Assembly (NCBI GenBank): GCA_030770425.1
Contig: JASJFT010000043.1
Location: forward strand, 124,001-188,000
Direction of reading: 5' to 3'
Length of the DNA: 64,000 nucleotides
Source: Darksidea phi
Lineage: Eukaryota; Ascomycota; Dothideomycetes; Pleosporales; Lentitheciaceae
The position numbers and the translations under genes were made by a program. Positions 34,301 through 44,922 of this stretch are shown one piece after another. Under the pieces are notes generated by a model that searched no databases, was not told the DNA's origin, and saw only the letters and a list, made by a program, of their open reading frames with translations. Numbering within the stretch: the first letter of the stretch is position 1; each line of letters opens with the position of its first letter.

Positions 34301-34533
34301 GCAGGATTCATCACAGGCACTAGAACAAGAGCTGAAGTAGATGGGCGTAGACATCAAAAGCACAAAATAAAACGAGCGTGTACACAAGCGCAAACCCATC
34401 CCCATACAATCGGCACAAACAACTTCTCCACCTAAACCACCTCCACCCCTTTTCCCATCCATTCATCCATCTATCCACCCACCAACCACTAACAACCCCC
34501 CAAAACCAGAAAATCCCCAACCCTCCTCAAACC
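31361..34533. other. Long intergenic region (3.2 kb), no confirmed gene
   Basis: The first part is the OCH1-like promoter. GC-rich tracts with short direct repeats occur at about 31866-31935 (GGAGCGTGC/GAGAGCGTGGAG words) and 32031-32058 (GACGACCAC repeated). A 230-codon plus-strand frame at 32133-32825 begins with ATG but is Arg/Ser/His-rich and unrecognised. From 33560 to 34300 I see nothing. Confidence 0.4.
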
Positions 34534-34875
34534 CTAACAACTACACCCCCCCTGCGGCTTCTCCGGATTCGCACAGCTAGGATTCCCATCATGCCGATCC
34601 CTACAATCCGCATCCCCCCCACAAGTAACCCAATCGCCGTTCCCCCCGTTAAAAGCCAGCCAGCACCACCTGCCAGTTTCCGCGTCGCATTTCCGCCAGC
34701 AATAGCCGTTTTCACAGCCGTATTGGCGGACGGCACAGGAGCGCTTGTGCACGTTGGAAGGGGTGTTGAGGGCGTCTGCGTTGCGGGCGGTTAGGGCGTT
34801 GGGTGGGGTGGAGGCGGAGGCTAGAGTGGTGCTGAGGAGGGTGAGGAGGGCGGCGGTGGTGGCGGTGAGCTTCAT
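34534..34875 (-). CDS. Small secreted cysteine-rich protein (effector candidate)
   Basis: Single exon, 113 residues. The N-terminus is a signal peptide (MKLTATTAALLTLLSTTLAS), followed by a short propeptide ending in a dibasic Kex2-type site at Lys44-Arg45 (NVHKR). The mature 68 residues contain ten cysteines, enough for five disulfides, beginning SCAVRQYGCENGYCWRKC and ending GGCSC, with WCWLAFNGGNGDWVTC in the middle. This architecture is shared by secreted fungal effectors, defensin-like and killer-type peptides; I cannot assign it to a named family. It lies alone between repeat-free intergenic regions. Confidence 0.85.
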   Translation of the reverse strand: MKLTATTAALLTLLSTTLASASTPPNALTARNADALNTPSNVHKRSCAVRQYGCENGYCWRKCDAETGRWCWLAFNGGNGDWVTCGGDADCRDRHDGNPSCANPEKPQGGCSC

Positions 34876-35601
34876 CTTGGATCTATGTGTAGTGTTGTTA
34901 GTCGTGTGTGTGATTGTTGGTCAAGTTGCGAGTGGGGGTGGGGGTTTTGCATATAGGGAGCATAATACATTGTGGAAGGATCTGGGTTTAGCAAAAGTTT
35001 TGATATGGAGTGTCGTGGTTGTGGTGGTAGTTTGAAGAGTGGTGTTTATCGTTGTCGTTCTCCCAAGCTAGATTCCCCCCCTTCCGACTTATATATTCTC
35101 TTCTTCCCCCCTGCATTGGCTACCGAAAGATGCATTTGGCAGCTGAGTCTGCTTGCTTCGCGGTGTACAATGCATTTCAGCGGTGAAGTCTGTTCGTGAG
35201 GCTGCGAATCAATCTAATTACAGCATCGCTCAGCCATTCACGGCGAAATAGTGGGTCTTGTACAAAGCACGGCGTAGCCATACAATATCAGCCGTGTTGA
35301 ACTGAGCGAAGGTTGCTTGTCAAGTTGTTGACTCCCGAGGTCGGTGTTGTACCAGCTGACGGGGCTCGGCCAATCGGCTTTGTTCCTCGCGTCGCACAAC
35401 ATCTCAGCCCATTTTTGCACACCGTGAAGCTGCTCAGGCCCAGTGTACATCCGGAGCGTCTTCAGCTCATGCGTAGACCGCCGACTCCTCCACTTCATGC
35501 CAGCCAAGAGGCTCGCTTGCCCGGATTGTACGACAGTAGCTCTAGTTCCTGCATCTCACGATGCAACTACCCTCCATACCCAACCACCGCTACGACTCCC
35601 T
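34876..35601. other. Intergenic region
   Basis: About 725 bp between the small secreted protein gene (upstream side) and the 3' end of the leucine-rich protein gene. CT-rich stretches and short frames only; no gene is recognised. Confidence 0.4.
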
Positions 35602-37299
35602 TCAATCTCCCCACCCGTAATCCACCCCAATCCACAACCCTCCAGCCCCCTTCCTCAGCCGCTGAATAGCCCCAACCACGCTCCTCGCAACCTTCTCGCG
35701 CTCCACCCACTTCGAGACGTCCCCTGCCGTCCGATGCCTATCCAGCACGTCCTCCATGCGCTTTCTCTTCTCATCGTCCCTTAGCCACCGCATAAGCTCT
35801 ATAGCGATGACACCTGCTGGCATTGCCTGCAGACTACCGCGATCCGCTGGAATCCAGCCTTGGAAGACGTTTATGTGTTCGATCTGGCGCCATGCCACGT
35901 TCCAGTCTGGACCTGGGGAGGAAGAGGTTTGCCCCCATTCATTGCCATTACCGTCAGCTCTGGCTCTTGAGGGATCACTAGGTTCGGGGTGCGTGGGTAG
36001 ATCCCAGGTTAGCGCCTCCAGCCACGTACATCCCTCAAGATCAAGATACTTGAGGCAGTACGTGTTCAGTGAGAATCGCCGTAAAATGTTCGCTGCCTCA
36101 TGCCAATCGTCGTCGAGGTCAGAGTAGAAGTGTGAGCCGCCGAGGAAGATGGCAACGTGCCGCGAGACCATGGATACGGTTGCTGCATTCGGAGTTGTCG
36201 AGGGGCGGGGCCAGTATGCTAGACTTAGATGTGTGAGTGTGTTCAAGTGGACGGATATGGCCAGCAAGTCTGTCCAAGACGCGGTTGTGCCGGGGTGCGC
36301 AAGCGAGAGGCGGGTGAGGTTTGAAAAGAACGGGATATTGATGCTCATGGGGAAAGCGACGGCGGAGTCTTCCGTTTCGTCTTCCCAGGATTCGGCTACT
36401 TCGATAGGTGTTTTGCCCTTACGGGATGAAGGGCCCGAAGATAGGTCGCCCATGCTGCTTGTCACAGCAGCACCGACCCCAGGTCGCTGAAGCGACTTTT
36501 CCAAGTCCTTTAATGTGTACTTCTTGTTTAACAGCCCCGTTAAATCTAAGAATCGTATCTCCTCTGCCCCGGACGCACCCTCCACCTCTTTATCGTTCTG
36601 GAACAAGATCTTGAACGACTTAAAGTCCAGGCAACTCCCTTGGCCGTATAATGATAGGTAACTGAGCATGGCCTCTTTGAGCGCACTCGGTAGCGTAGGT
36701 AGGTAGTGTTGTTCGTACTCGGACAGCTCTTCCCAATGAATCGCAAACGTGCGGAGACAGGAGTGGACTAGACTCCGAGGCGGCGGTAAACGCTGTAAAA
36801 GTTATACATCTGCCTTCAACCACCCTTACGCCGCATCCATCCCATTCCACTCCGGATATCCACATACCTTGTATTCCTCATCATGCACTCTTGCCAACCG
36901 ACAGAGTCGCCCCACCTCGCCATCTTCTCCAAGCCTCCTTCTCAAGTTCATCGGCGCATGTCGACTAGTAGCTAGCCAACTACTCGGCGCGGGGGGACCC
37001 GACGGCGATCTCTCACCGGGGCGTAACCGTCTTCGCGTACCTGGCTTTGGCGGGGGAGCGTCAACCTCAACCATTTGCAGGAGCCGGCGCAGGTGCGGTG
37101 GAACCGTACGGTGGGAAACTACCTCTGTGACTTCATTTATGCGCTGGGGAGTCGCGCGCGGCGTCTGTTCACGGCGCAGCTGGGAGATGCGCTCGTTTAC
37201 TGATTGGGGCGGTGCGGGTGTTGCGGAGGAGGCGCGTGTGGTAGGCGTGATTGCTTGCGGCTTTATGGAAAGGAAGGCGGGTTGGTGTTTTTTGGGCAT
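35602..37299 (-). CDS. Conserved leucine-rich ascomycete protein, function unknown
   Basis: Two exons (37299-36868 and 36792-35602; intron 75 bp) join in phase to 540 residues. The N-terminal 140 residues are basic, Pro/Arg-rich and probably disordered (MPKKHQPAFLSIKPQ). Across the splice comes a conserved-looking block RSLVHSCLRTFAIHWEELSE followed by LPSALKEAMLSYLSLYGQG. The middle holds leucine-rich strand-helix units such as FFSNLTRLSLAHPG, LNTLTHLSLAYWPRP and LKYLDLEGCTW, an LRR-like arrangement. I recall related hypothetical proteins across Pezizomycotina, but no role. No signal peptide or membrane segment is visible. Confidence 0.82.
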
Positions 37300-38472
37300 G
37301 CTCTCGAGAAGGAGACAGCCTGGGGTTGAGGAGCGGAGGAAGGACGAGTGCGGTGGGAGGCTGCGGCGTTGGCCGTAGGTGTAAGCGAATTAAGTAGGGT
37401 GCGATGAGTCAATGGTAGAGAGGGCGAATTTTTATTCCTGATTATGACTCAGAATGAGCAAAGAGAAGCATCAAGTGCGAGAGAGATGTGCGTCTCGTGG
37501 GAGACCAGAAAACTAGATCGCGGTGCCAGTCGTCATTGAGCGCCACTTCCGTGCTGGAGGTCCGCGCGCTCACGTGTTATGGCGTGAAATTACATTTGTA
37601 TATAACGCGACCAGACGTACGTTTTGAAATTGGATCGAAAGCTTAATGGCGCCTTGTTAATATACGAATGTGGGCATCCAACGACTGTATACGCCTCAAG
37701 TGCAGTGACCTCTTCGGATAGAGCGACGTAAGGCGCCTGCAGTTCCGCATAATATTTTAGGAGCTATCGATAATCATATATCCTTTTTCTTCAAACTTTC
37801 CACATCCTTCTTTCTCCATCTCCTGCATGTATTTCATCTCCTCCGGAAGACAGGTTGTAGGCGATAATGTGGTGTGCAAACGTCATGTGAAACCGGGATC
37901 GGTCACCTCTCTCTTACCCTGCACTTCATTCCACTCTATTTTTCATCTCGAGAACTGGCGACTTTTCTATTCACCTAAACTCTTGCAAAACGACGCCACT
38001 TCCTTCACGACCGTTTTCTGCTAGGAATAAGATACAGTACCCTTGCATACCAGACCGAAAGGAGATGGAATGAGGGAAAGACGCCCTAGCGCCGACGGTT
38101 ATAATCATACCACGCAAAGAGTGGCTTGCTACATATTAAAGTTATGGATGTGCTGCTAGGACAATCGGGGCGTAACTTCGCGGTACAAACTGCCCGACAA
38201 CGGATTGAGTCCGTCACGTCAAACTTGCCTTGTTTCGCCGAATTGTTATACAATCTAATCATGCGATGCACGATGTTGTCACACGAAAAGGTCTATTCCT
38301 CTGGGGTTACCTGGGCAGATGTCCACATGCTAGGGTCCCGAGCGCGCACATATCGGAGCAAACCCACCTGGAACATAGTAAAAAGAGCAAAATATGGATT
38401 TCAAACCCCAGGATCCGCTGCTCTTCTATACATAGAGCCCCATAAACCCGGGAATCCTGGACCGCAGCAGTC
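37300..38472. other. Intergenic region, divergent promoters
   Basis: About 1.17 kb between divergent genes for the leucine-rich protein and the astacin-like peptidase. Pyrimidine-rich DNA near 37785-37830 resembles a fungal core promoter. Only short frames are present. Confidence 0.4.
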
Positions 38473-39867
38473 ATGAACCTCCGCATGATCGCCATAGCAT
38501 GGCTCCTCGCCTTTACACTCGCTATAACCTCGAACACGTCCGGATACGAGTGCTCAGTCGCCCGCTCTACCTTGGAAACCACCGAGAACACACATACTTT
38601 GAACATATCCCAGGCTAGCCTCCAGGTACGATCCGCCAATGCCATTGGAGCTGGGTACCGGCAACGTTGGCCTCTTACCGACGAAGGCGCCCCTGGGCTA
38701 CTCCGCGTCATCAATTACTGCTTTACGACCCTCGAGGTGAGAGCCCAAACGTGGTGCCAGCTCCAAAACGCAATCAGGGTCTGGCAGGAAGCGCTCGGCG
38801 GCCCTGCAAGCCCACAGGCGGGCCACAACCTTGCCTTTCGCGAGACGACCTTCGTTGACGGATCACCTGCGCCATGTTATACCCATTGGGATCCGAACAC
38901 CCAGACCGGGAATTGGAATCAGTATATACTCTCCGGAACCCTGGTAATCATAGGCTCAGATCAACCAAATTTTCGGGCAACTCTTGGTTTTGAACCAACG
39001 AATGTGAACGGGCGACATACTCTCACTATCCGAAAGACTCTCACTCCAAATCCTAATGATATCCAAGCCATCGCGCACGAGGTGGGAATGCCGAGAATTT
39101 TTTAAGCGTGATGGACATCCTGAGCTTGCTGACACGTAGTCAGATTGGACATGGTCCGTATAGACTTCCCCCCGAGTCAAAACTTCTGAACAACGTCCGT
39201 TAAACGTGTTACAGTTATTGGTATGGTCCATGAGCACCAACGTTATGATCGTAAGCTCTCTTTTTGCCCGCGTCACTCGGACTATCAAAATTAATATGCC
39301 CAAGGTGACCTTTATGTCGAATTTAGATGCGATAAGCAACGCGATTTTGGCCGTGCCCTACATGACGCTCGAGCGGCCGGGTACTCCGAGGGAGAAGCTC
39401 GAAGAAGGCTCTGCGAAGATCCCGATTTCGCCGCACACTTTAACTTGTTTTCCACCAGAGAATTTACTAAAGGCATTTATGTCCCAGGCCAAGACCAAAT
39501 CCAAATAGCCTACGATACACCCTTCGACTACGACTCGATCATGATGTATGCGTCGTTCGTATTTGCTCATTTTGAGACGTGCGAGGCAGATCTCCTCTCG
39601 TGCACCCTTCTTAAAGTCGAACGGGCGAATGGGGTCAAGGTGGCATTGCATTGGATCGATCGCAATTTTGTTCCTTCGGCGGGAGATGTTGCTTTTGTGA
39701 GACGGTATTATCCTTGGGTTGGCTGGACGGGTAATCATGGGAGTGCAAAGGCAGGCAAACGGTCCAATCTGGCAACGAGTGGCAGCGCCAATACGACCAT
39801 CCTCAACCATCAGCGCAAAGCGGATGGTTCGATCAGCTATATTTATAGGGTTCGTCAAGGGGTCTAG
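38473..39867 (+). CDS. Astacin-like (M12A) secreted zinc metallopeptidase with 10-nt micro-exon
   Basis: Four exons: 38473-39081, a 10-nt micro-exon 39144-39153, 39215-39250 and 39305-39867. They total 1218 nt and give 405 residues. A signal peptide starts the protein (MIAIAWLLAFTLAITSNTSG). The zinc site is complete only if the micro-exon ATTGGACATG is included: ending exon 1 at HE, the join reads HEIGHVIGMVHEHQRYDR, the full HExxHxxGxxH(E) metzincin motif. The Met-turn follows as DYDSIMMYAS. Without the micro-exon, exon 1 reads through into a stop shortly after HEVG. The second intron has a weak GTCCGT donor. It would cleave extracellular proteins; substrate unknown. Inclusion of the micro-exon could be a control point; that is inference. 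Confidence 0.87.
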
Positions 39868-40353
39868 GGTGTTTCGAGTCGCCCACATCCAGGCTCAATT
39901 GCACCGATTCCTCAGCGGTTGGACTATATGGATAGGCCCAGCGGAATACCAGAAAGCCCCCAGGTAGTGAAAGCTTCGCTGCTGTATTAATCTTCGAGGA
40001 AACAGATTGGATCGTATAGCCCTTTCCCGATTATGTTCACTTCCATTTATCATCGCACAGTAACCGCATATTCTCCTTTGAAGCGCTTCGTAGTATGCGC
40101 TCCGGGATCTTAACATTGGTAGTGAAGGTAAATATCACATGTGGTTTTCTCGATTACAAATGACGTCGGCGTCTGCCCCTCCACAACCTCCGAGAATTAA
40201 AAAGCTCTCAATCGAAAAGTGCAATTCCGCATTTCTAAGCCGCACACCATCTGTCATCCTATAAAGCCTCAAATATAACAAGAAGACACGTTCGCATCCA
40301 TATCCACCTCCATTCCATTTTCCAAGCTACCCAGCGCGCGGAAAACTGCTGAA
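39868..40353. other. Intergenic region upstream of the WD40 gene
   Basis: About 490 bp with no recognisable coding sequence. It holds the 3' side of the astacin-like gene and the promoter of the SQT1-like gene, including CT-rich and CAT-rich DNA near 40290-40330. Confidence 0.45.
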
Positions 40354-41877
40354 ATGGCAATTCCGGACCCGAACCAGCCCCACCATGACGAAGAGGAGGA
40401 CATCCACGAGGAAGACGATATGCTCGACGCGACGGAAGCGGCCGAGGAGATAGAGGATGATGGCGATGTCCCTATGGATTCAGATGACGAGGGAGAGGAG
40501 GGCCCGGGCCGGGATATACAGATGGAGATTCAGCTACAGAACGACTCGATCGCGCATTTTGACGCGCATACCGATAGCATATTTTGCATAGCGCAGCACC
40601 CCGTGCATCCGCATATCATAGCGACCGGCGGCGGCGACGATGTCGGATACGTATTCGATGTCTCGTCACAAGAACAAGCTGCGAATGGAAACGGGGAAAC
40701 GCAGCCGCAGGAGCGGGAGGGGTTCAAGAGCTTGGCGAAATTGGAGGGGCATACAGATTCGATCAATGCGATAACATTCTTGGAGCCGAAAGGGCAATTC
40801 GTCGCGTCCGCCGGCTTGGATGGCAGATTAAGGGTCTGGCAGGGTGTTCCGGACGGCACGAAATGGAAATTCCTGGCGGAAGCACAAGAGGTGGAGGAGA
40901 TAAGCTGGCTTGCCTCGAATCCCTCAGCCGCACATCCCAACGTTGTCGCTCTCGGTGCGAACGACGGAAGTGTGTGGGTATATCAACTATCTACGGACAA
41001 GGGCAACGAGCTGCAGGTTCTGCAAGCATACTATCTACATACCGAGACCTGTACAGCAGGAGCGTGGAGTCCGGATGGCTCATTACTGGCTACTGTCTCC
41101 GAAGACTCGAGTCTGTATGTGTGGGATGTATTCGGCGATGCAGCAGCACAGGGTCTCACATCAACATCGAATTCGCAAGCTGTAGTCGGTCTCTCAGGCC
41201 TGGATGAGCGTTTCCGCGTCGAAGGAGGGCTGTTCAGTGTGGCTGTCGCACCGACCGGCGCATTTGTCGCAGTCGGTGGTCCCGAGGGCCACATCCGAAT
41301 CGTCGGCCTACCGCGTCTTGCAGCCGTCCAACCAGGCACCTCATCAAGCGGCCAAGGAGCAAGGAGCAAAGCAGGCGGTAGCAAACAGGCGCCCGTGAAA
41401 GGCGGCGCTAGCTCAGCAGGCCAATCAGGTCAAATCCTCGCATCCCTCCAAGCAGGCTCCGACAACGTAGAAACACTCTCTTTTTCCAGCGCACCTCTCA
41501 CATTAATGGCCGCCGGGAACGTCGACGGCAGCATCACACTTTTCGACACCGCACACCGGTTCGCTATCCGCCGCCGCATTGAAGACGCACATTACGACGA
41601 AGAGGCGCCACAAGCAGTAGTCAAAGTAGAATTTCTGAAGAAGGAAGGTTCGGGTGGGTGGTTGCTTACTAGTGCGGGATACGATGGTGTACTACGCAGG
41701 TGGGATGCTAGGGGCGGCACGGCGGCTGCGGCGAAGGGGCTGATTGGGGAGTGGAAAGGGCATCGGGGTGGTGGGGAAGGAGGCGGGATTATGGGCTTTG
41801 TGCAGGGTGGAGATGGGAGTAGAGTCATCACGGCGGGTGATGACGGAGTGAGTTTGGTTTTTGCGACGCCGTTGTAG
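40354..41877 (+). CDS. SQT1: WD40 ribosome-assembly protein, Sqt1/AAMP-like
   Basis: Single exon, 507 residues. A very acidic N-terminus (EEEDIHEEDDMLDATEAAEE) precedes about seven to eight WD40 repeats forming a beta-propeller: units include HFDAHTDSIFCIAQHP, KLEGHTDSINAITFL, GAWSPDGSLLATVSED and a closing AGDDGVSLVF. Yeast Sqt1 is the dedicated chaperone that binds nascent uL16 (Rpl10) and delivers it to the 60S subunit; the acidic tail and blade layout here match that protein. A Gly/Ser/Lys-rich loop (SSSGQGARSKAGGSKQ) interrupts the propeller, as often in fungal versions. Expected in cytoplasm; probably essential by analogy. Confidence 0.88.
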   Translation: MAIPDPNQPHHDEEEDIHEEDDMLDATEAAEEIEDDGDVPMDSDDEGEEGPGRDIQMEIQLQNDSIAHFDAHTDSIFCIAQHPVHPHIIATGGGDDVGYVFDVSSQEQAANGNGETQPQEREGFKSLAKLEGHTDSINAITFLEPKGQFVASAGLDGRLRVWQGVPDGTKWKFLAEAQEVEEISWLASNPSAAHPNVVALGANDGSVWVYQLSTDKGNELQVLQAYYLHTETCTAGAWSPDGSLLATVSEDSSLYVWDVFGDAAAQGLTSTSNSQAVVGLSGLDERFRVEGGLFSVAVAPTGAFVAVGGPEGHIRIVGLPRLAAVQPGTSSSGQGARSKAGGSKQAPVKGGASSAGQSGQILASLQAGSDNVETLSFSSAPLTLMAAGNVDGSITLFDTAHRFAIRRRIEDAHYDEEAPQAVVKVEFLKKEGSGGWLLTSAGYDGVLRRWDARGGTAAAAKGLIGEWKGHRGGGEGGGIMGFVQGGDGSRVITAGDDGVSLVFATPL

Positions 41878-42291
41878 GGACATCTCAAGATAGCCTGGAA
41901 CACATTATCATAGACGAAATAAATATGCTGTCTATCGCAGTCAGAGGAAACCATGGAATTCGTTACGGTGATATGTGTCATATTACAGGGAGTGTTTACC
42001 TAAGTGACATGCAATGGATCGACAAAATCACGATGCTACAAGCCCACCCACTGCACGCGTCAAAACTCTTCCAAATTTAAGTAATTTCTAAGCGCGTCTA
42101 CACCTTAGTGAATGTATCGTAGGGGATTTGTTTTTGATAATCACTCTTAATAGCCTCACAACGGCGCTTTCCAAAGAAGATGCAAAGTACGGCTCGTCTA
42201 TACGTTATATATTGCATCTGATATACAAGTACCAAAGCTCCTAAAAAGCGAACCGACCTTACATAGTCTAGTTCTCAAAAAGTATCCCTGT
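41878..42291. other. Intergenic region between converging genes
   Basis: About 410 bp shared by the 3' ends of the SQT1-like and 4CL-like genes. No gene or repeat recognised. Confidence 0.5.
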
Positions 42292-44334
42292 CTATAGCTT
42301 GCTTCCCGCAGCCCTCCTCCTCTCCTTCTCTTTGTCTCTCAAAAACCTCCGCAGAATCTTACCGGACGGGCTCTTCGGAATGACATCGATGAACTCAATA
42401 CCGCCAGTGATCCACTTGTACCGCGCCTTATGTTCTTCAACATGTTTTTGGATCTGGCGAGCAAGCACACGGTCACTTTCTTCGAGCCCGATAGACGGCG
42501 ACTTGACGACGAAAGCCTTGGGTATTTCACCAGACTTCTCATCGGGGATCTGGATGACGGCGCAGTCGTTGACGGCCGGATGGGAGAGTAGGTGTGCTTC
42601 GAGTTCTGCGGGAGCAACTTGGTGGCCCTATTGATGGTTAGTTTCGTGTAGCTGAGAGCCGAAGTGGATTGACAAGCCCACCTTCACTTTGATCAGCTCC
42701 TTGATTCGGTCGACGATGAAAACATGTTCGTGGCCGGACGGTGCTTTCCGTATAACTGCCTCATCACCGGTGCGCATGTAGCCGTCTTGAAAGGTCTCTT
42801 TGTTGGCCTTGTCGTTGTTGAGGTACCCTAGCACGACCGAAGGCGACTTGACTAGCAGCTCGCCTGGCTGGTCGTATCCGGTTACCTCGGCGCCTTCTAT
42901 TGTCACAATCTTGCATTCTGTTCCTGGAACAAGTGATCCAGAAGAACCAAACCAGATATCGTCAGGCGAAGTGGAGCACACGACCGTGCATGTTTCGGTA
43001 AGACCTTTGACGCTGGTTAGTCCCAGTCGCAGCAAAGACATGCGACATATGTACCATAACCTTGTCGAATCTTCCAACTTGGGAAGAGTTTCTGCATATC
43101 CTCGGCTGTCTCCGAACCTAGCGGTGCCGCGCCGGTGAACAAACTCCAAACGCTACTCAAATCATATTTGTCCAGCATAGGCTTGTTCTTGGCCATCAAG
43201 ATGATAATTGGGGGGACCTGTGGGTGTTAGCTATTACGAGTAAAACAGTAGCTTCAACTTACCAAATACAATGAATTGATCTTGAACCTCTGAATTGATT
43301 CTAGAGTTTGTGCGAAATCAAACTTGGGCAAAACAATCACACCGTCGCCCCGATACACTGATGCATGACAGATGACGACCAAACCGTAGATGTGCGACAT
43401 AGGTAGAAGACCCAGCACAGTTTCCGTGTAATCAGACTGCGTTCCCGGCTGTCGTTTTGTATCTCTGTGTGGCTTGTCGTAGGTGCTGATTTGGACTGGG
43501 TAGGTCAGACACTGTCTTGGAAGTAGGGCGGCTTCTTACTGGTATTGGCAATGACGTTTCGATGCGAGATCATAACCGCTTTCTGTGATTGCGTCAGGAA
43601 TGTTCTGATTTCCTACGGACGGACTCACCGGAAGCCCAGACGTGCCGCTGGAGTAGCACAGGAACGCGGTCCTTTTCGCACCCTCTCCTTGAGCCAGCTT
43701 TAGAGGCTCTAGGCGGTCTAGCTTTGCGCCGTCGCTAATAAAGTCATCGACCGTCTTCATGCCACTTGGTGTGCCTTGTCCGCCCACAAATTCCTTTGGT
43801 ACTTCCAAGATGTAGATGCGGTTGTCCGGTATCCCGCATTTCTTCGCAGCTTCCTTCGCGGTTGCCAGCAGTGGAACGCATGTGAACAGACATGTTGCAC
43901 GAGAGTTCTTCAGTTGGTATTCGAGCTCGGCGGCACTGTAGGCAGCATTTGCGGGCGTCTGAATGCCGCCGAGGCGGTGTGTAGCCCAAGCAAGCGGGAG
44001 GGTGTCAATCTGCAGACGTCAGCAAAGTGCCATACCAGACGCGGGTCGTACATACCGTGTTAACGGAGAAGACGCCGATGACCTTGTCCCATTCCGAGCC
44101 CTGGTTTGGCTGCCATCCAAGCTCTTTCGCAAGGCCGCGTGCGAGGTAGTCCACACGCTCCCTAACCTCCAAGGTCGAGTATTCCTTCCCGGTCAGTCCG
44201 CAGGTGAACGGGGGTCGCGAGTAGCCGAGTGGATGCCGTCCATAGTGCTCTTCGAGCATGAATTCGGCGATGGAGATGGAGTCGGGCGGCTCGAAAGGCA
44301 GCTGCGGCACCCAGGAGGGGGGGTAGAAGGGCAT
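42292..44334 (-). CDS. 4-coumarate:CoA ligase-like acyl-CoA synthetase
   Basis: ANL-superfamily adenylating enzyme activating a carboxylate as acyl-AMP and then thioester. Seven exons (44334-44056, 44009-43629, 43582-43540, 43495-43263, 43217-43055, 43014-shifted start 43004 to 42682, 42627-42292) total 1758 nt, 585 residues. The P-loop A3 motif is YSSGTSGLPKAVMISHRN across an intron; A5 is GYGLTETCTVV; A7 is MRTGDEAV; A8 FIVDRIKELIKVKGHQVAP; and A10 PKSPSGKILRR has the catalytic lysine. The C-terminus ends AAGSKL, with a terminal SKL peroxisomal targeting signal (PTS1), so it should act in peroxisomes, as many fungal 4CL-like proteins do. Substrate probably a medium-chain or aromatic acid. 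The start MPFYPPSWVPQLP is typical. Confidence 0.93.
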
Positions 44335-44922
44335 CGTGGCAGCTTAATTGAGAGGAGAGGGAAAGCAAGCGGTCACGGATATATCGAGAACGAATGGGGT
44401 GGGCTAGAAGCGTCGGATGTCCGCGTCGGCCATGGTTCGGATTCCAGCCATCCCAAGTGGAAGGATGAAAAGCTGGGGAAGAGCCGAGGTGGATCAGAAG
44501 AGGTTTAGCGGCCTCTCAGACCAACACCTACAATGGAGACGAGCCGAAGAGGGAGTCTCAAGACTCGCAGTTTTTGAAGATCGTATTCGCCCTCGATTGA
44601 GGCGCGAGACGCAATTGCAGATGATGGGGTAATACCAGCTGTTTGGTCTGTGGCTGTGGAACCATGGTACCCAAGGTAGGAGAGAGGGGTCGTGAAGCTG
44701 GCGCGGCCGTTTGCAACCTTCACCGCTTCACCTTCACCTGCGTATGAGCCGTCCTGCTTTGAGACTCTCGCTAGCTACAATATAAGCGCCATCTTGAAAG
44801 ACTAGACGCCGCCCTCACCTCCTTACATCCTCACCCAATTGAGGAACGGCGTGATCACTCGCGGTCTACTTGTTGCTGCCACCTAATAGACTGCAGGGGA
44901 CTGATGCGCATGAACACTCGTC
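44335..44922. other. Intergenic region, divergent promoters
   Basis: About 590 bp between the divergent 4CL-like and AlkB-like genes. Only short frames are seen. Confidence 0.45.
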
